Shown: positions 52,551 through 61,564, counted from the first letter of the stretch. The stretch is DNA of 64,000 nt from Clostridium sp. (GCA_029851835.1 JARKVD010000011.1:1-64000); one strand, 5' to 3'. Program-made: numbers and translations. The notes: a model not told the origin generated them from the sequence alone.

Positions 52551-53288
52551 TTAGAACCCGCCATTAACATTTAATATTTCTCCCGTGATGTAACTACTTT
52601 CTTCACAAGCTAAAAATACAGCAGTTCTTCCAATTTCCGAAGAATATCCAAATCTCCCCATTGGGATTTCTTCATTTAAAGCTTCTCTTTCTTCCTCACT
52701 CATCCAGCGATTCATTTTTGTATCAATAACACCTGGAGCTATTCCATTTACCCTTACTCCATTTGGAGCTACTTCTTTTCCCAATGCTTTAGTGAATGAA
52801 TTCATAGCTCCCTTAGATGCAGAATAAAGAACTTCGCAAGATGCACCTATATTCCCCCAAACTGAAGAAATATTTATTATTGAACCTTCTCTTCTAGAAA
52901 GCATATGACCTATTACACAATTGCAAGTATTAAATACAGATTTAAAGTTAATATCCATTATCTCATTATAAGATTCTTCAGTTTCATCCATAAATAATCC
53001 AACTCTAGATAGGGCAGCATTATTAACTAAAATATCTACCTTTCCTAATGTATTTATAGTATCTGCAATTAATCCTTTTGTATAAGTATAATTACTTATG
53101 TTGCCCTTTGATAAAATGCAGCTTCCTCCAATTCCCTCAATTTCCTTTAAGGTTTCATTTGCACTATTATCATCGCTTAAATAATTTAAAACTACGGTTG
53201 CACCTTCCTTTACAAACTCTAAAGCTATTCCTTTTCCAATACCTCTTGTTCCACCAGTTATTATTGCTACTTTTCCTTTAAGTTTCAT
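52551..53288 (-). CDS. ymfI: SDR oxidoreductase, likely elongation factor P 5-aminopentanone reductase
   Basis: 245-residue classical SDR. Cofactor motif ITGGTRGIGKGIA, catalytic Ser/Tyr/Lys in INISSVWGNIG and YSASKGAMNSFTKAL. SSVWGNIGASCEVLYSASKG resembles the FabG paralogue YmfI of Firmicutes, which reduces the 5-aminopentanonyl group on EF-P Lys; a plain FabG role is the alternative. ATG at 53288 is preferred over TTG two codons earlier. The intact enzyme is not similar enough to be the parent of the fragment at 222-345. Confidence 0.78.
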   Translation of the reverse strand: MKLKGKVAIITGGTRGIGKGIALEFVKEGATVVLNYLSDDNSANETLKEIEGIGGSCILSKGNISNYTYTKGLIADTINTLGKVDILVNNAALSRVGLFMDETEESYNEIMDINFKSVFNTCNCVIGHMLSRREGSIINISSVWGNIGASCEVLYSASKGAMNSFTKALGKEVAPNGVRVNGIAPGVIDTKMNRWMSEEEREALNEEIPMGRFGYSSEIGRTAVFLACEESSYITGEILNVNGGF

Positions 53289-53513
53289 TATCAATTCATT
53301 CCTATCAAATTTATATTATTCAAATAATCAAGCTCCATCTTGATTTACTATTTTTCATTAGGTTTCCACATCTTATATTCATTATCAAATAATACTATAT
53401 AAATTAAAAGCTTTCTTACAACTTGTTCACTTTTTCATGTAAGATACCTCTTTATTATTATAACATAATGTGATATGATAAACATGATTTTATAGTAAAG
53501 GGGGGTCTTTTTC

Positions 53514-53684
53514 ATGGCTTATAAAATAGCAGATACTTGTATCTCTTGTGGTGCTTGCGAAGCTGAATGTCCAGTTAGCTGCATATCTGCAGGAGACGGA
53601 ATATATGTTATAGATGCAGATTCTTGCATCGAATGTGGTGCTTGCGCTAGCGTTTGCCCAGTAGGAGCTCCAGATCAAGAATAA
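53514..53684 (+). CDS. clostridial 2[4Fe-4S] ferredoxin
   Basis: 56-residue electron carrier. Two cluster-binding sites [12 protein letters not shown] and [12 protein letters not shown] are typical of the 55-56-residue clostridial ferredoxins that carry electrons for pyruvate:ferredoxin oxidoreductase and hydrogenase. Sequence starts [17 protein letters not shown] lies about 8 nt before the ATG. It is monocistronic with a perfect terminator downstream. A reading frame on the opposite strand is only its shadow. Confidence 0.96.
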   Translation: MAYKIADTCISCGACEAECPVSCISAGDGIYVIDADSCIECGACASVCPVGAPDQE

Positions 53685-53696
53685 TTTTGATCATTT

Positions 53697-53725
53697 AAAT
53701 AGGTGTACAAACTGTACACCTATTT
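53697..53725. terminator. bidirectional terminator
   Basis: AAATAGGTGTACA / TGTACACCTATTT perfect 13-bp stem, 3-nt loop, between the convergent ferredoxin and YitT genes. Confidence 0.93.
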
Positions 53726-53741
53726 TTATTATTTTCTTTAA

Positions 53742-54593
53742 TTATTCGATTATACTATTAAACCCTTCGCCTAAAACTTCATGAACATTATGGGTAATTA
53801 TAAATGCACTAGGATCATTCTCTTTTAAAAAGGCCCTTAATTTCATAAATTCCTTTTTTCCCATAACTGTTACAATAACATCCTTTTCATTTTGGTCATA
53901 AGCTCCAACTGCCCTATATATGGTGGCACTTCTTTCAAGCTCATTTATGATAAAGTGTTGAACTTCTGTGGATTTTCTACTTATAATTTCAATTCTCTTT
54001 ATGATATTAAATCCATCAATTATAAAGTCAATAACATATCCATTCATTATTACTCCTAAAATTGCATAAAGCCCTGTAGTTGCACCAAAGGCAATTAATG
54101 CCATCATAGTAACTATAAAATCAATAATAAGAAGACCTTTCCCAATTTCAATATGAGCATATTTATTTAGTATTTTGGCTGGTATATCAGTTCCACCAGT
54201 AGCTGCCCCATGGTTAAAAACAATTGCCATTCCAAATGCTGAAAGAAGTATTCCAAAAATCAAACTTATAAGTATATCTTGAGAAATAGGTTCAGCTAAT
54301 GGAACAAACCATTGCAATATTGATATAGTTGTTGAAAGCATCAGGCTTGAGTAAACAGTCTTAACTCCAAAGGATTTTCCAATGAAAACAAATCCCATAA
54401 TGAAAAAGAATATATCCCCTATAATCATAATTATACCAACATTTAACGCAGGTACATAATGATTAATTACCATGGCTAATCCGGATAGACCTCCCGCTGC
54501 AAGATTATGGGGAACTAAGAAGAAGTTAATTCCACAGGCAATGAACCACACCCCTAAAGTTATAATAAAATATTCTTTAACTACCTTTTTCAA
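53742..54593 (-). CDS. YitT family membrane protein (DUF161/DUF2179)
   Basis: 283 residues. Five to six TM helices (GVWFIACGINFFLVPHNLAAGG starts the DUF161 region) and a C-terminal cytoplasmic DUF2179 domain of about 80 residues (QNEKDVIVTVMGKKEFMKL). Function is unknown; the family is universal in Firmicutes. The start is placed at TTG 54593 because AGGAGG lies exactly 7 nt upstream; the ATGs further upstream lack ribosome sites. Confidence 0.85.
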   Translation of the reverse strand: MKKVVKEYFIITLGVWFIACGINFFLVPHNLAAGGLSGLAMVINHYVPALNVGIIMIIGDIFFFIMGFVFIGKSFGVKTVYSSLMLSTTISILQWFVPLAEPISQDILISLIFGILLSAFGMAIVFNHGAATGGTDIPAKILNKYAHIEIGKGLLIIDFIVTMMALIAFGATTGLYAILGVIMNGYVIDFIIDGFNIIKRIEIISRKSTEVQHFIINELERSATIYRAVGAYDQNEKDVIVTVMGKKEFMKLRAFLKENDPSAFIITHNVHEVLGEGFNSIIE

Positions 54594-54712
54594 ATCAATT
54601 CCTCCTGCCTTTATCATTCTAAACAGCATTTTTTATCTTAATGAGCTCATATGCATATTTTAACATATAAATAATATTTTTATAATTAAGTTAATCATAA
54701 TTTTATAAAAAA

Positions 54713-54739
54713 GCCATCTCGATTTCTTAACGAGATGGC
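54713..54739 (-). terminator. terminator of the DUF1540 gene
   Basis: GCCATCTCG / CGAGATGGC, T-run on the minus strand. Confidence 0.85.
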
Positions 54740-54758
54740 CTCTTAATCCTTTTAATCC

Positions 54759-55070
54759 TTATTTACAACGGAATGTTGAACACTGAGTTTCTTGCGAGTT
54801 GCATGCGTAGTCTCCACAAATAGAAACTTCATCAGCTCGACATGTGCAGCTATGATTATGAACACAGTTTATAGCCTCACACCCTATATCCATACTAGGT
54901 ACAGGGTCTTGAGCATAATTTGTCATTGCTCCATCATTCTCTACAAAGCTAATACAACAAGTTGAACTGTCCTTTGTAGCAGATTTTCCCCCTACTGCAA
55001 TTCCATTTAAGCAGCAATAATAATCTTTATTATATGAGCAAGTACATGCGTCACACTTTAAATTAGGCAT
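54759..55070 (-). CDS. DUF1540 protein, two Cys-rich repeats
   Basis: 103 residues, 14 of them Cys. Two copies of the DUF1540 module, LKCDACTCSYNKDYYCCLN (about 4-40) and GCEAINCVHNHSCTCRADE (about 61-100). The module looks like a small metal-binding knuckle, and is widespread in clostridia, some linked to sporulation; role unknown. AAAGGAGG lies before the ATG. It lies divergent from splB. Confidence 0.88.
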   Translation of the reverse strand: MPNLKCDACTCSYNKDYYCCLNGIAVGGKSATKDSSTCCISFVENDGAMTNYAQDPVPSMDIGCEAINCVHNHSCTCRADEVSICGDYACNSQETQCSTFRCK

Positions 55071-55210
55071 AAACTTTCCTCCTTTAAGCTTCGCTTCAAA
55101 TTACTTTACTCACATATTGTTTGTATTCCTTTAATTTTTATTCTTTATACTAAATGATTCCTTTGGTATATTTTAAATTTTCAAAGTAAAAATAATACTA
55201 ACGAATTATC

Positions 55211-55284
55211 AAAGGAGGTGAAAGTTAGTAAGAACTACTTTAGACCTTTAAATTTCCTCAAAAAAGTTCTTACTGAACTATTTA
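55211..55284 (+). promoter_or_regulatory. splB ribosome binding site with interposed hairpin
   Basis: Near-perfect Shine-Dalgarno AAAGGAGGTG (55211-55220), then AGTAAGAACT (55227-55236), a 28-nt loop, AGTTCTTACT (55265-55274), and ATG at 55285. The 10-bp stem is perfect and can gain two more pairs. Folding reduces 64 nt to about 12-16. No start codon is suitably placed near the Shine-Dalgarno, and an in-frame stop lies in the loop. Confidence 0.75.
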
Positions 55285-56307
55285 ATGTTTATTCCCAAGA
55301 GAATAATTTTTGAAAAAGGTGCTTTAGATTATCCAATAGCTAAAAATATCTACAACACCTTTAAGAACAACGAATCTATACAGATTATAATACTTACTTC
55401 TAATAAAATTAAAGACAAAATTCCTGGTGATAATTTATATGAATTTTATAGAGAAGGAAAAAACACTTTAGTGGTTGGTACAAAAAAGACTGGTAAATTT
55501 CAATCCTGCAAGCCTTCTGCTAACTGGCAGCTGCCATTGCTATCAGGCTGTATTGGACACTGTCAATACTGTTATCTCAATACTAATTTAGGAGATAAAC
55601 CTTATATTAAAGTTAATGTAAATGAAGGTGATATTCTTAAGCAGGCGCAAAATTATATTAATGAAAGACTCCCTGATATAACAGTCTTTGAAGGATCTGC
55701 AACCTGTGACCCTATTCCTGTAGAACCTTATACCAATAGTCTTAGAACTGCCATTGAATTCTTTGGCAACAGTGAAAAGGGACGTTTCCGTTTTGTCACA
55801 AAATACACTGATGTTGATTCGCTCCTTGATGCAGCTCACAATGGACACACTGAAATTCGCTTTACAATCAATACCACTCATGTAATAAATAACTTTGAAA
55901 ACCGCACTGCATCAAGAGATATGAGAATTGATGCTTCTGCAAAGGTTGCTGCTGCAGGATATCCCTTAGGCTTTTTAATTGCGCCAGTATTTTTTTATGA
56001 TAATTGGAAAGAAGATTATAAAGCTCTTCTTATTTCTTTAAAGGAAAAGCTTCCTGATAATCTAGTTCGACCTATTACCTTTGAGGTGATTTCTCACAGG
56101 TACACCAGCAGAGCTAAATCCATCATCGATGAAGTCTTTCCTGAAAATACTCTTCCAATGAAGGATGAGGAAAGAAAATTTAAATACGGTCAATTTGGCT
56201 ATGGTAAGTTTGTTTATAGCAAGGAGCAGCTAGCTGAAATGAAAGAATTCTTCATCCAGACAATTGAAGAAATCCTTCCCGATGCTGGAATAAAATATAT
56301 AATTTAA
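55285..56307 (+). CDS. splB: spore photoproduct lyase
   Basis: 340-residue radical-SAM enzyme that repairs the spore photoproduct (5-thyminyl-5,6-dihydrothymine) on germination. The cluster-binding site is GCIGHCQYCYL (CxxxCxxC form); the N-terminal sequence FIPKRIIFEKGALDYP aligns with B. subtilis SplB, which supports the ATG despite its distance from the ribosome site. The SplB C-terminal part (KYGQFGYGKFVY) is present. It ends in a terminator overlapping the stop. Expect forespore-specific expression. Confidence 0.94.
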   Translation: MFIPKRIIFEKGALDYPIAKNIYNTFKNNESIQIIILTSNKIKDKIPGDNLYEFYREGKNTLVVGTKKTGKFQSCKPSANWQLPLLSGCIGHCQYCYLNTNLGDKPYIKVNVNEGDILKQAQNYINERLPDITVFEGSATCDPIPVEPYTNSLRTAIEFFGNSEKGRFRFVTKYTDVDSLLDAAHNGHTEIRFTINTTHVINNFENRTASRDMRIDASAKVAAAGYPLGFLIAPVFFYDNWKEDYKALLISLKEKLPDNLVRPITFEVISHRYTSRAKSIIDEVFPENTLPMKDEERKFKYGQFGYGKFVYSKEQLAEMKEFFIQTIEEILPDAGIKYII

Positions 56308-56386
56308 AAAACATCACTTGATAATAATTTAAACTTTTTCTTGTTAATTCCAAGATAAGTTAATTATTAGACCAAGTGATGTTTTT
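56307..56386 (+). terminator. splB terminator, long-stem
   Basis: AAAACATCACTTG pairs with CAAGTGATGTTTT across about 52 nt that themselves pair in part (AATAATT/AATTATT). Confidence 0.8.
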
Positions 56387-56433
56387 ATTTCATTATTTTT
56401 TAATTAAACAAGGCTGATACCTTTTTATATTGC

Positions 56434-57060
56434 TTAATAATCAAAGATTACATTATTCCATCCTTGAAAGAAAAGACTCATTCCTAAAGCTCCTGGATCA
56501 ATGTAACCAACAGCCTCTTCTCCGTATCTGCCCGCCTTTCCAAATTTAGCTGGATAGCTTTTGGTTTCTTCAGCACCCCTTACTGCTGAAGCTTCAATTG
56601 CTTCTAACACTTCCTCCATTGATCCTAAACAAGATCTAGAGCCATTAACAACAGGTATTAAGACATCCATCATTGTTTTATCCCCCAGCCTCGCTGGAGT
56701 AATCATCTGCATATTGATTAAAGCTGCTAGTAGCATATCCTTCAATAAGTTCTCATCTATTTCTTCTTGATTCTCCATAGCTTCAGATAACCCTTGGAAA
56801 AAGCTTCCCCATAGGACACCTGCTGCTCCGTCATTGTCTTCAATTACTTCCAACCCGATTGTTTCAAGCATCTGCCTTAAGCCACCTTCTGGCCATCCAC
56901 CAACAATAGACCTTATTGTTTTCGTTATTTTGACCATGGTAATTCCGTGATCTCCATCCCCAAACTTAGAATCAATTTCTGAGAGAGATTCTAAGTTTTC
57001 TTCTAAAATATCACAAGAACTTAAAAGCATCATCTTAAAGTAATATACATCTAAAACCAT
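56434..57060 (-). CDS. DhaL-like dihydroxyacetone kinase subunit
   Basis: 208 residues of the DhaL/DAK2 fold: the Mg-ADP-binding Asp in IDSKFGDGDHGITM, then GAAGVLWGSFFQG, and DPGALGMSLFFQGW near the end. In Dha systems DhaL carries ADP and works with DhaK and the PTS protein DhaM; neither is encoded nearby, so it is an orphan. Start at 57060 (AGGGGTG then AGGAA) is preferred over the ATG five codons earlier. Substrate uncertain. Confidence 0.8.
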   Translation of the reverse strand: MVLDVYYFKMMLLSSCDILEENLESLSEIDSKFGDGDHGITMVKITKTIRSIVGGWPEGGLRQMLETIGLEVIEDNDGAAGVLWGSFFQGLSEAMENQEEIDENLLKDMLLAALINMQMITPARLGDKTMMDVLIPVVNGSRSCLGSMEEVLEAIEASAVRGAEETKSYPAKFGKAGRYGEEAVGYIDPGALGMSLFFQGWNNVIFDY

Positions 57061-57189
57061 TTCCTCACCCCTCATTTTACTTAGAAATTTAATTCTCTAT
57101 ATATTAATTTTACTTCTTTATTTAATTTGTGTAAATATTTACCATAACCAATTTCTTATGCCTTTCCACCTAAGAATAAGCAAAATAAT

Positions 57190-57230
57190 AAACATCTAGT
57201 CAATTAAATTCATTACTTGCCTAGATGTTT
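57190..57230 (-). terminator. terminator of the VanY-like gene
   Basis: AAACATCTAG / CTAGATGTTT stem with T's beyond on both strands. Confidence 0.75.
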
Positions 57231-57239
57231 GTTTCTTTT

Positions 57240-57968
57240 CTATTTCTCAGCATATTCTTCTAAAGTTAAGCTATCCTCATATATTCTCTTTGCTGTCTGT
57301 TCCCCAACATATCTTACATGCCATGGTTCATAATTATAGCCTGTAATCTCCTCTTTTCCACTTTCATACCGTACAATAAAACCATATTTATGAGCATTTG
57401 TATCTATCCATTGAGCTTCAGGACATCCTTCTGTTATCCAACCAAATTGTGTAGCTAAGTCCATAGCTTCACCGAGCTGATGTTCACTTCCCCCAGGAGG
57501 TGCAACATATTTATCTGCATAACTTTGACCATTAACTTCAACATTATAATTATATAAGCTTCTTTGGGTTTCATAAGATCTATATCCTGATAACCCAGTA
57601 AGTATTACTCCATCCTTTGCAGCTCCATTTACTAATTTCTTTAGAGCCCTTGCAGCCTCTCTAGTCATATATCGCTCTTCCTCCGTTGCCTCTGGAAGAA
57701 AATCAACATCAACCCTTACCAAATCTTCTGGCACATACCCATGCTCCAGACGATAAGTCTTATTAACCAACATTACACCTATATCCTCAATTCTATTTCC
57801 CCCAATAATGACTTCCTTAGAATTTCTAAATATATAGAACCCTGCTGTAAAAATAATTAAAACAGCTATCATCATTCTCACTCTTCTTATTCTTTTTCTT
57901 TTAAGCTTTTGTCTTTTAGCTAATATAGCTTTGTTTTGCTTAGCACGCTGACCTTGTATTTCACTCAT
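57240..57968 (-). CDS. VanY-type D-alanyl-D-alanine carboxypeptidase
   Basis: 242-residue membrane-anchored peptidase (N-terminal TM about 28-48 after a basic stretch). The M15 family motif SEHQLGEAMDL gives two zinc ligands (SxHxxGxxxD) and EPWHVRYVG the third; catalytic Glu in the same EPWH motif. It trims the D-Ala-D-Ala end of peptidoglycan stems. No van genes surround it, so a housekeeping cell-wall role is likely. AGGAGAGG precedes the ATG. Confidence 0.9.
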   Translation of the reverse strand: MSEIQGQRAKQNKAILAKRQKLKRKRIRRVRMMIAVLIIFTAGFYIFRNSKEVIIGGNRIEDIGVMLVNKTYRLEHGYVPEDLVRVDVDFLPEATEEERYMTREAARALKKLVNGAAKDGVILTGLSGYRSYETQRSLYNYNVEVNGQSYADKYVAPPGGSEHQLGEAMDLATQFGWITEGCPEAQWIDTNAHKYGFIVRYESGKEEITGYNYEPWHVRYVGEQTAKRIYEDSLTLEEYAEK

Positions 57969-58094
57969 AAAATCCTCTCCTTATCTTTAAATTTATTTTA
58001 TCAAACCTTCAGATTGAATTTATTACTTTCTTCTTACGATTAAATTACATAAATTATTGCGCTATACTCTAGAGACATAGGTAGACATCTTAAT

Positions 58095-58148
58095 CGATGA
58101 TTTGGTTAATGGAATCCAACTCCTTCGAATAAATATACGAAGGAGTGT
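58095..58148. repeat. dispersed intergenic repeat, copy 4 (short)
   Basis: CGATGATTTGGTTAATGGAA followed by the hairpin ACTCCTTCG-loop-CGAAGGAGT, both modules seen in the copies at 6825, 13821 and 33971. Confidence 0.75.
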
Positions 58149-58277
58149 CCTTATTATTAATTGCCAATATTTCATTTTTGAAACTTTTCTTTCAAAAAAT
58201 ATTTTAAATGAATCTATGGCATTATGAATTGTTCATGATATAATTTACTTATATGGAATACTATGGAGGTAATTATT

Positions 58278-59126
58278 GTGATAAGAGATTTTTCTAATAA
58301 TGATTTAAATTCCCTTATAAACTTATTACAGCAAGGATATCTCATAAGCACAGAAGAAGCTAAATCAGAATTTACTGGTGAAAACCGTAAAATTTACATA
58401 TATGATGATGGAATAATTAAAGGCTTTGCACTTGTAATTTTAGCTAATAAAGAAACTCGATTCTGTAACATTAGAGTTTATGTTGGTAAATCCTATAGAC
58501 ATCATGGTATTGGTAGAAAACTTCATGATGAAGTCTTAAAGTATGCTAAGGAGTTTTGGAAAGCTAAGACTGTTTCTGTTGGATTCATTGTGGGTAAAGA
58601 TAATCCAATTAACTTCTTCCAAAATTTAAATTATGAAAAATGGTTCATATACCATGACATGACCTATACAGGAGGTCCCCAATCTGAACATGACTTAAAC
58701 TTTATAAACTATGAAGATAAATATTTTGAAAAATATATAACCCTAGAAGGTGAAGCCTTCTATAACCTAAGACAAGCAAATGATATAAAGCCTTATAACT
58801 GCAGTAATTTCAGTGAAGAGTCTAGAAAATACTGCATTGATAATAAGGACAATATATATCTTTTATTAGATGCTGAAGATGAAATAATCTCCACTATCTA
58901 TGTGAAAAATGGAGTTCTTGATGAAATTATGGTAAGCAAAAAATATGAAGGTCAGGGTTACGGATGTAAAACAACTCAATTTGGAATAAACAAAGCTTTA
59001 AGTCAAGGCTCAAAGACTATTGGGCTTTGTGCCCTTGATTGGAATAAGCGTGCTATTTACATTTACGAAGCTCTAGGATTTAAAGTTGTTCAAACCGTCC
59101 ATAACTACAGACGATTTTTCCGATAA
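58278..59126 (+). CDS. tandem GNAT acetyltransferase
   Basis: 282 residues with two GNAT folds. The first (about 1-140) has the acetyl-CoA motif SYRHHGIGRKLHDEVL; the second (about 150-282) has KKYEGQGYGCKTTQFGINKAL and ends with NKRAIYIYEALGFKVVQT. Substrate is unknown. The start is GTG at 58278 (GGAGG 8 nt upstream); the ATG at 58263 overlaps that site. A single gene without neighbours in its operon. Confidence 0.85.
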   Translation: MIRDFSNNDLNSLINLLQQGYLISTEEAKSEFTGENRKIYIYDDGIIKGFALVILANKETRFCNIRVYVGKSYRHHGIGRKLHDEVLKYAKEFWKAKTVSVGFIVGKDNPINFFQNLNYEKWFIYHDMTYTGGPQSEHDLNFINYEDKYFEKYITLEGEAFYNLRQANDIKPYNCSNFSEESRKYCIDNKDNIYLLLDAEDEIISTIYVKNGVLDEIMVSKKYEGQGYGCKTTQFGINKALSQGSKTIGLCALDWNKRAIYIYEALGFKVVQTVHNYRRFFR

Positions 59127-59186
59127 AGTAGCAATTAGCAACTTAATCTAGTTAATGGAACAATTTATCTCTAAAATTACACAAGC

Positions 59187-59774
59187 TTAATTTCTAGCCT
59201 TTAAAGCTCTCTGAAGCTTTTCAAAGGCTAGATCTTTTCTTTTTATTACCGTATTATAATTGATCTCTCTTTCTCTAGCATATTCCTTAAAACTCCCCTT
59301 TTCATCTATATACACATAATTTATAATATCCTGCAACTTAAAAGGAAGCCCATAAATGGCTTCCCTCAACACTTTAACTAACTCCTCATTAATATAATCT
59401 GCTTCCACATTCACCTTCTCATCCTTCAAAATATCACTCAAACTAAACCCTTCTCCTAAATCAGCATCAATACTTCCCACAGCATTTTCCTTAGCCTTAT
59501 TTCTTATTAAACATCTAAAATTATTTGTAATTGCTAAGGTAACATAACTCACGAAATTACTTCTGCTCACATGGTATTTTTCAACTGCATTCATCACTGT
59601 CATAAATCCAATCTGCATCAAATCCTCATGGTCATAGCCTGAAATATAAACATTCATGGCGCTTTTATAGATATAATTTTCAAAGGCCTTCATAAGTTCT
59701 TCCATGGACTGTTTGTCCCCTAATTGTGCCTTTCTAACTAACTGTTCAACCTTCTCCCAAGAATTCTTTTTCAT
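59187..59774 (-). CDS. sigma-70 family RNA polymerase sigma factor
   Basis: 195 residues with region 2 (MEELMKAFENYIYKSAMN, DHEDLMQIGFMTVMNAVEKY) and region 4 (YGLPFKLQDIINYVYIDEKG, INYNTVIKRKDLAFEKLQRAL). No region 3 is present. Length and layout are like group IV/V clostridial factors (BotR/TcdR/UviA-like), but no toxin gene lies close. GGGGGTA lies before the ATG. Upstream lies an 11-bp-phased repeat array. A stem at 59195-59232 (CTAGCCTTT/AAAGGCTAG) overlaps the last codons and may end transcription. Confidence 0.85.
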   Translation of the reverse strand: MKKNSWEKVEQLVRKAQLGDKQSMEELMKAFENYIYKSAMNVYISGYDHEDLMQIGFMTVMNAVEKYHVSRSNFVSYVTLAITNNFRCLIRNKAKENAVGSIDADLGEGFSLSDILKDEKVNVEADYINEELVKVLREAIYGLPFKLQDIINYVYIDEKGSFKEYAREREINYNTVIKRKDLAFEKLQRALKARN

Positions 59775-59871
59775 GATTATACCCCCTATAAAATTAAATG
59801 CCCTAAGGATTCTTTTCCCTAGAGCATTCTTATTTTTATCTTTTTTTACTCTTCAAGTATAACAGAAAAAT

Positions 59872-59944
59872 ACTATCATAAAACTATCAACTTACTATCA
59901 CAAAACTATCATCAAACTATCATGTCAAGTTCAACTTACTATCA
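59872..59944. promoter_or_regulatory. 11-bp-phased array of ACTATCA (TGATAGT) sites
   Basis: ACTATCA occurs at 59872, 59883, 59894, 59905, 59916 and 59938: exact 11-bp steps with one slot (59927) degenerate. It lies about 98-170 bp upstream of the sigma-factor start, ending near a TTATACT -10-like element on the minus strand. Seven conserved bases plus four A/T-rich ones per 11 bp is the geometry of PhoB/OmpR-type binding sites. Confidence 0.85.
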
Positions 59945-59971
59945 ACTTTTCGACAAAATTTCAGAAAAAAA

Positions 59972-61564
59972 TCAATTAACCTTCACTATTTTATCTTTAA
60001 GTTTTTGCGGCATAAGTTCATATATCTTAGGTGAAACTGTATCTAATTCATATTTAGTAATTCCCCCGATTAGAAGTAATACTGCAAAATATACTGCTGC
60101 ACCTACAATTATTAGAATAAATATCACTATTCCTGCGCTCATTCTTGTGTAATTCTCCATAAAGAAACTATTCACTATAATATACTTTAAACCTAATAAA
60201 ACAACACTCATAATCACCCCTGAAATTATTGAAGTTTTGCTTTGTTTTACTATTGGAATTTTAACATCAAAGGCCTTTTGCAATTTCCTATGATTAACCA
60301 CTGTAGCTATCATAAGCGATACTATAGTGCCAATAACCGCCCCCATAATATTTATGCTGTCTATTCTTATAAGAATAACGTTTATCAGAGTTTTTAGCAT
60401 TATTGTAATTATACCTAAATTTATAATGAATTTAAATTTATTCATTCCTTGAAGAACTATATTTTGAATTGATGTAAGTGCCATAAATAATAACGCCACA
60501 GCTCCCATTAACAGCACCTCATATCCAAAGGCTCTCCCAAATACAAAGTGGAAAATTTCTTTACTTAAAATCATAAGTCCACACACTGCTGGTATAGTAA
60601 TGATATAAATTAATTTATAAAAGTATGACGTTTGAATCATTAGTTCCCTTTTATTTTTTTCTATATACCCTTTAATTATCTTTGGAAAAATTCCAACTCC
60701 TAAAGAGGTTACAATAACAAGAGGTACATTTATTATGGTTGTATAGTATTTTAATGTGGCTGTTTTTATATTAACCTCATTTTCAATTAAATTTCTTATG
60801 GTTATTCCATCTATTACATTTGAAACATTTTGTATTGCAGCTATTAATATAAATGGTACCGCATATGTAAATAAAGTTTTTAATATCTCATTTTTCTTTG
60901 CTTTAGTCAGGGCTTGCTTACTTAGATCAGCTTTATTTATGTATTTTTTATTCATTATATACTTTATATATATAATTGCTCCAACAGCTCCTAAAGTTGT
61001 TCCAACAGTTCCTCCTGTACTTCCCCACCTTACAGAAAACTGCATCAGCTGAACCGCAAAAATCAAGCTGAATACTACATTCAACACCTGCTCAATGATA
61101 TTTGAAACACTAAGAGATATCATATCATTACACCCTTGGAAATACCCCCTGTAGGCAGTTAAAATTGATGCAATTAAAACTGCTGGTGATAAAAACACAA
61201 ACACCCACACAGACTGCTCACTATTAAGAAGAATAGACAGGGGCTTTGCCATCACAGCAAATAATAAACTGACTCCCCCACCGTATATACATAAAATATT
61301 TCTTGATACCTTCAGCGCATGGAGATCACTTTTATCTGATGCTTCCCGATATTCTGCTACTACCTTTGTTATGGCAGGCTGAAATCCTAGACTTGTTAGT
61401 GCAAACAAGAACACAAACACATCATATCCTACAGTATATATAGCAACACCTTCGTCTGTTAATATATGTGATAAAATCGGCATATATAAGGCAGATAACA
61501 ACTTTAATATAATGCTTGATATAGATAAAATTATAACTCCACGTCCAATTGATTTTTCTTCCAT
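59972..61564 (-). CDS. MOP-superfamily flippase, SpoVB-like
   Basis: 530-residue integral membrane protein with about 14 TM helices, matching the polysaccharide biosynthesis/SpoVB/MurJ group that flips lipid-linked glycans. Family segments are GRGVIILSISSIILKLLSAL, YRGYFQGCNDMISLSVSNI and IVNVPLVIVTSLGVGIFPK. SpoVB acts in spore cortex synthesis. ATG at 61564 has AGGTGA 7 nt upstream; a longer frame adds ten codons without one. Downstream is the 11-bp repeat region. Confidence 0.87.
   Translation of the reverse strand: MEEKSIGRGVIILSISSIILKLLSALYMPILSHILTDEGVAIYTVGYDVFVFLFALTSLGFQPAITKVVAEYREASDKSDLHALKVSRNILCIYGGGVSLLFAVMAKPLSILLNSEQSVWVFVFLSPAVLIASILTAYRGYFQGCNDMISLSVSNIIEQVLNVVFSLIFAVQLMQFSVRWGSTGGTVGTTLGAVGAIIYIKYIMNKKYINKADLSKQALTKAKKNEILKTLFTYAVPFILIAAIQNVSNVIDGITIRNLIENEVNIKTATLKYYTTIINVPLVIVTSLGVGIFPKIIKGYIEKNKRELMIQTSYFYKLIYIITIPAVCGLMILSKEIFHFVFGRAFGYEVLLMGAVALLFMALTSIQNIVLQGMNKFKFIINLGIITIMLKTLINVILIRIDSINIMGAVIGTIVSLMIATVVNHRKLQKAFDVKIPIVKQSKTSIISGVIMSVVLLGLKYIIVNSFFMENYTRMSAGIVIFILIIVGAAVYFAVLLLIGGITKYELDTVSPKIYELMPQKLKDKIVKVN

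Noticed and set aside
53078-53281. Plus-strand leucine/phenylalanine-rich ORF
   Set aside because: It is the complement of the SDR gene and reflects codon composition only.
53490-53678. Minus-strand ORF over the 2[4Fe-4S] ferredoxin
   Set aside because: Shadow of the ferredoxin codons; the plus strand has the Shine-Dalgarno and both cluster motifs.
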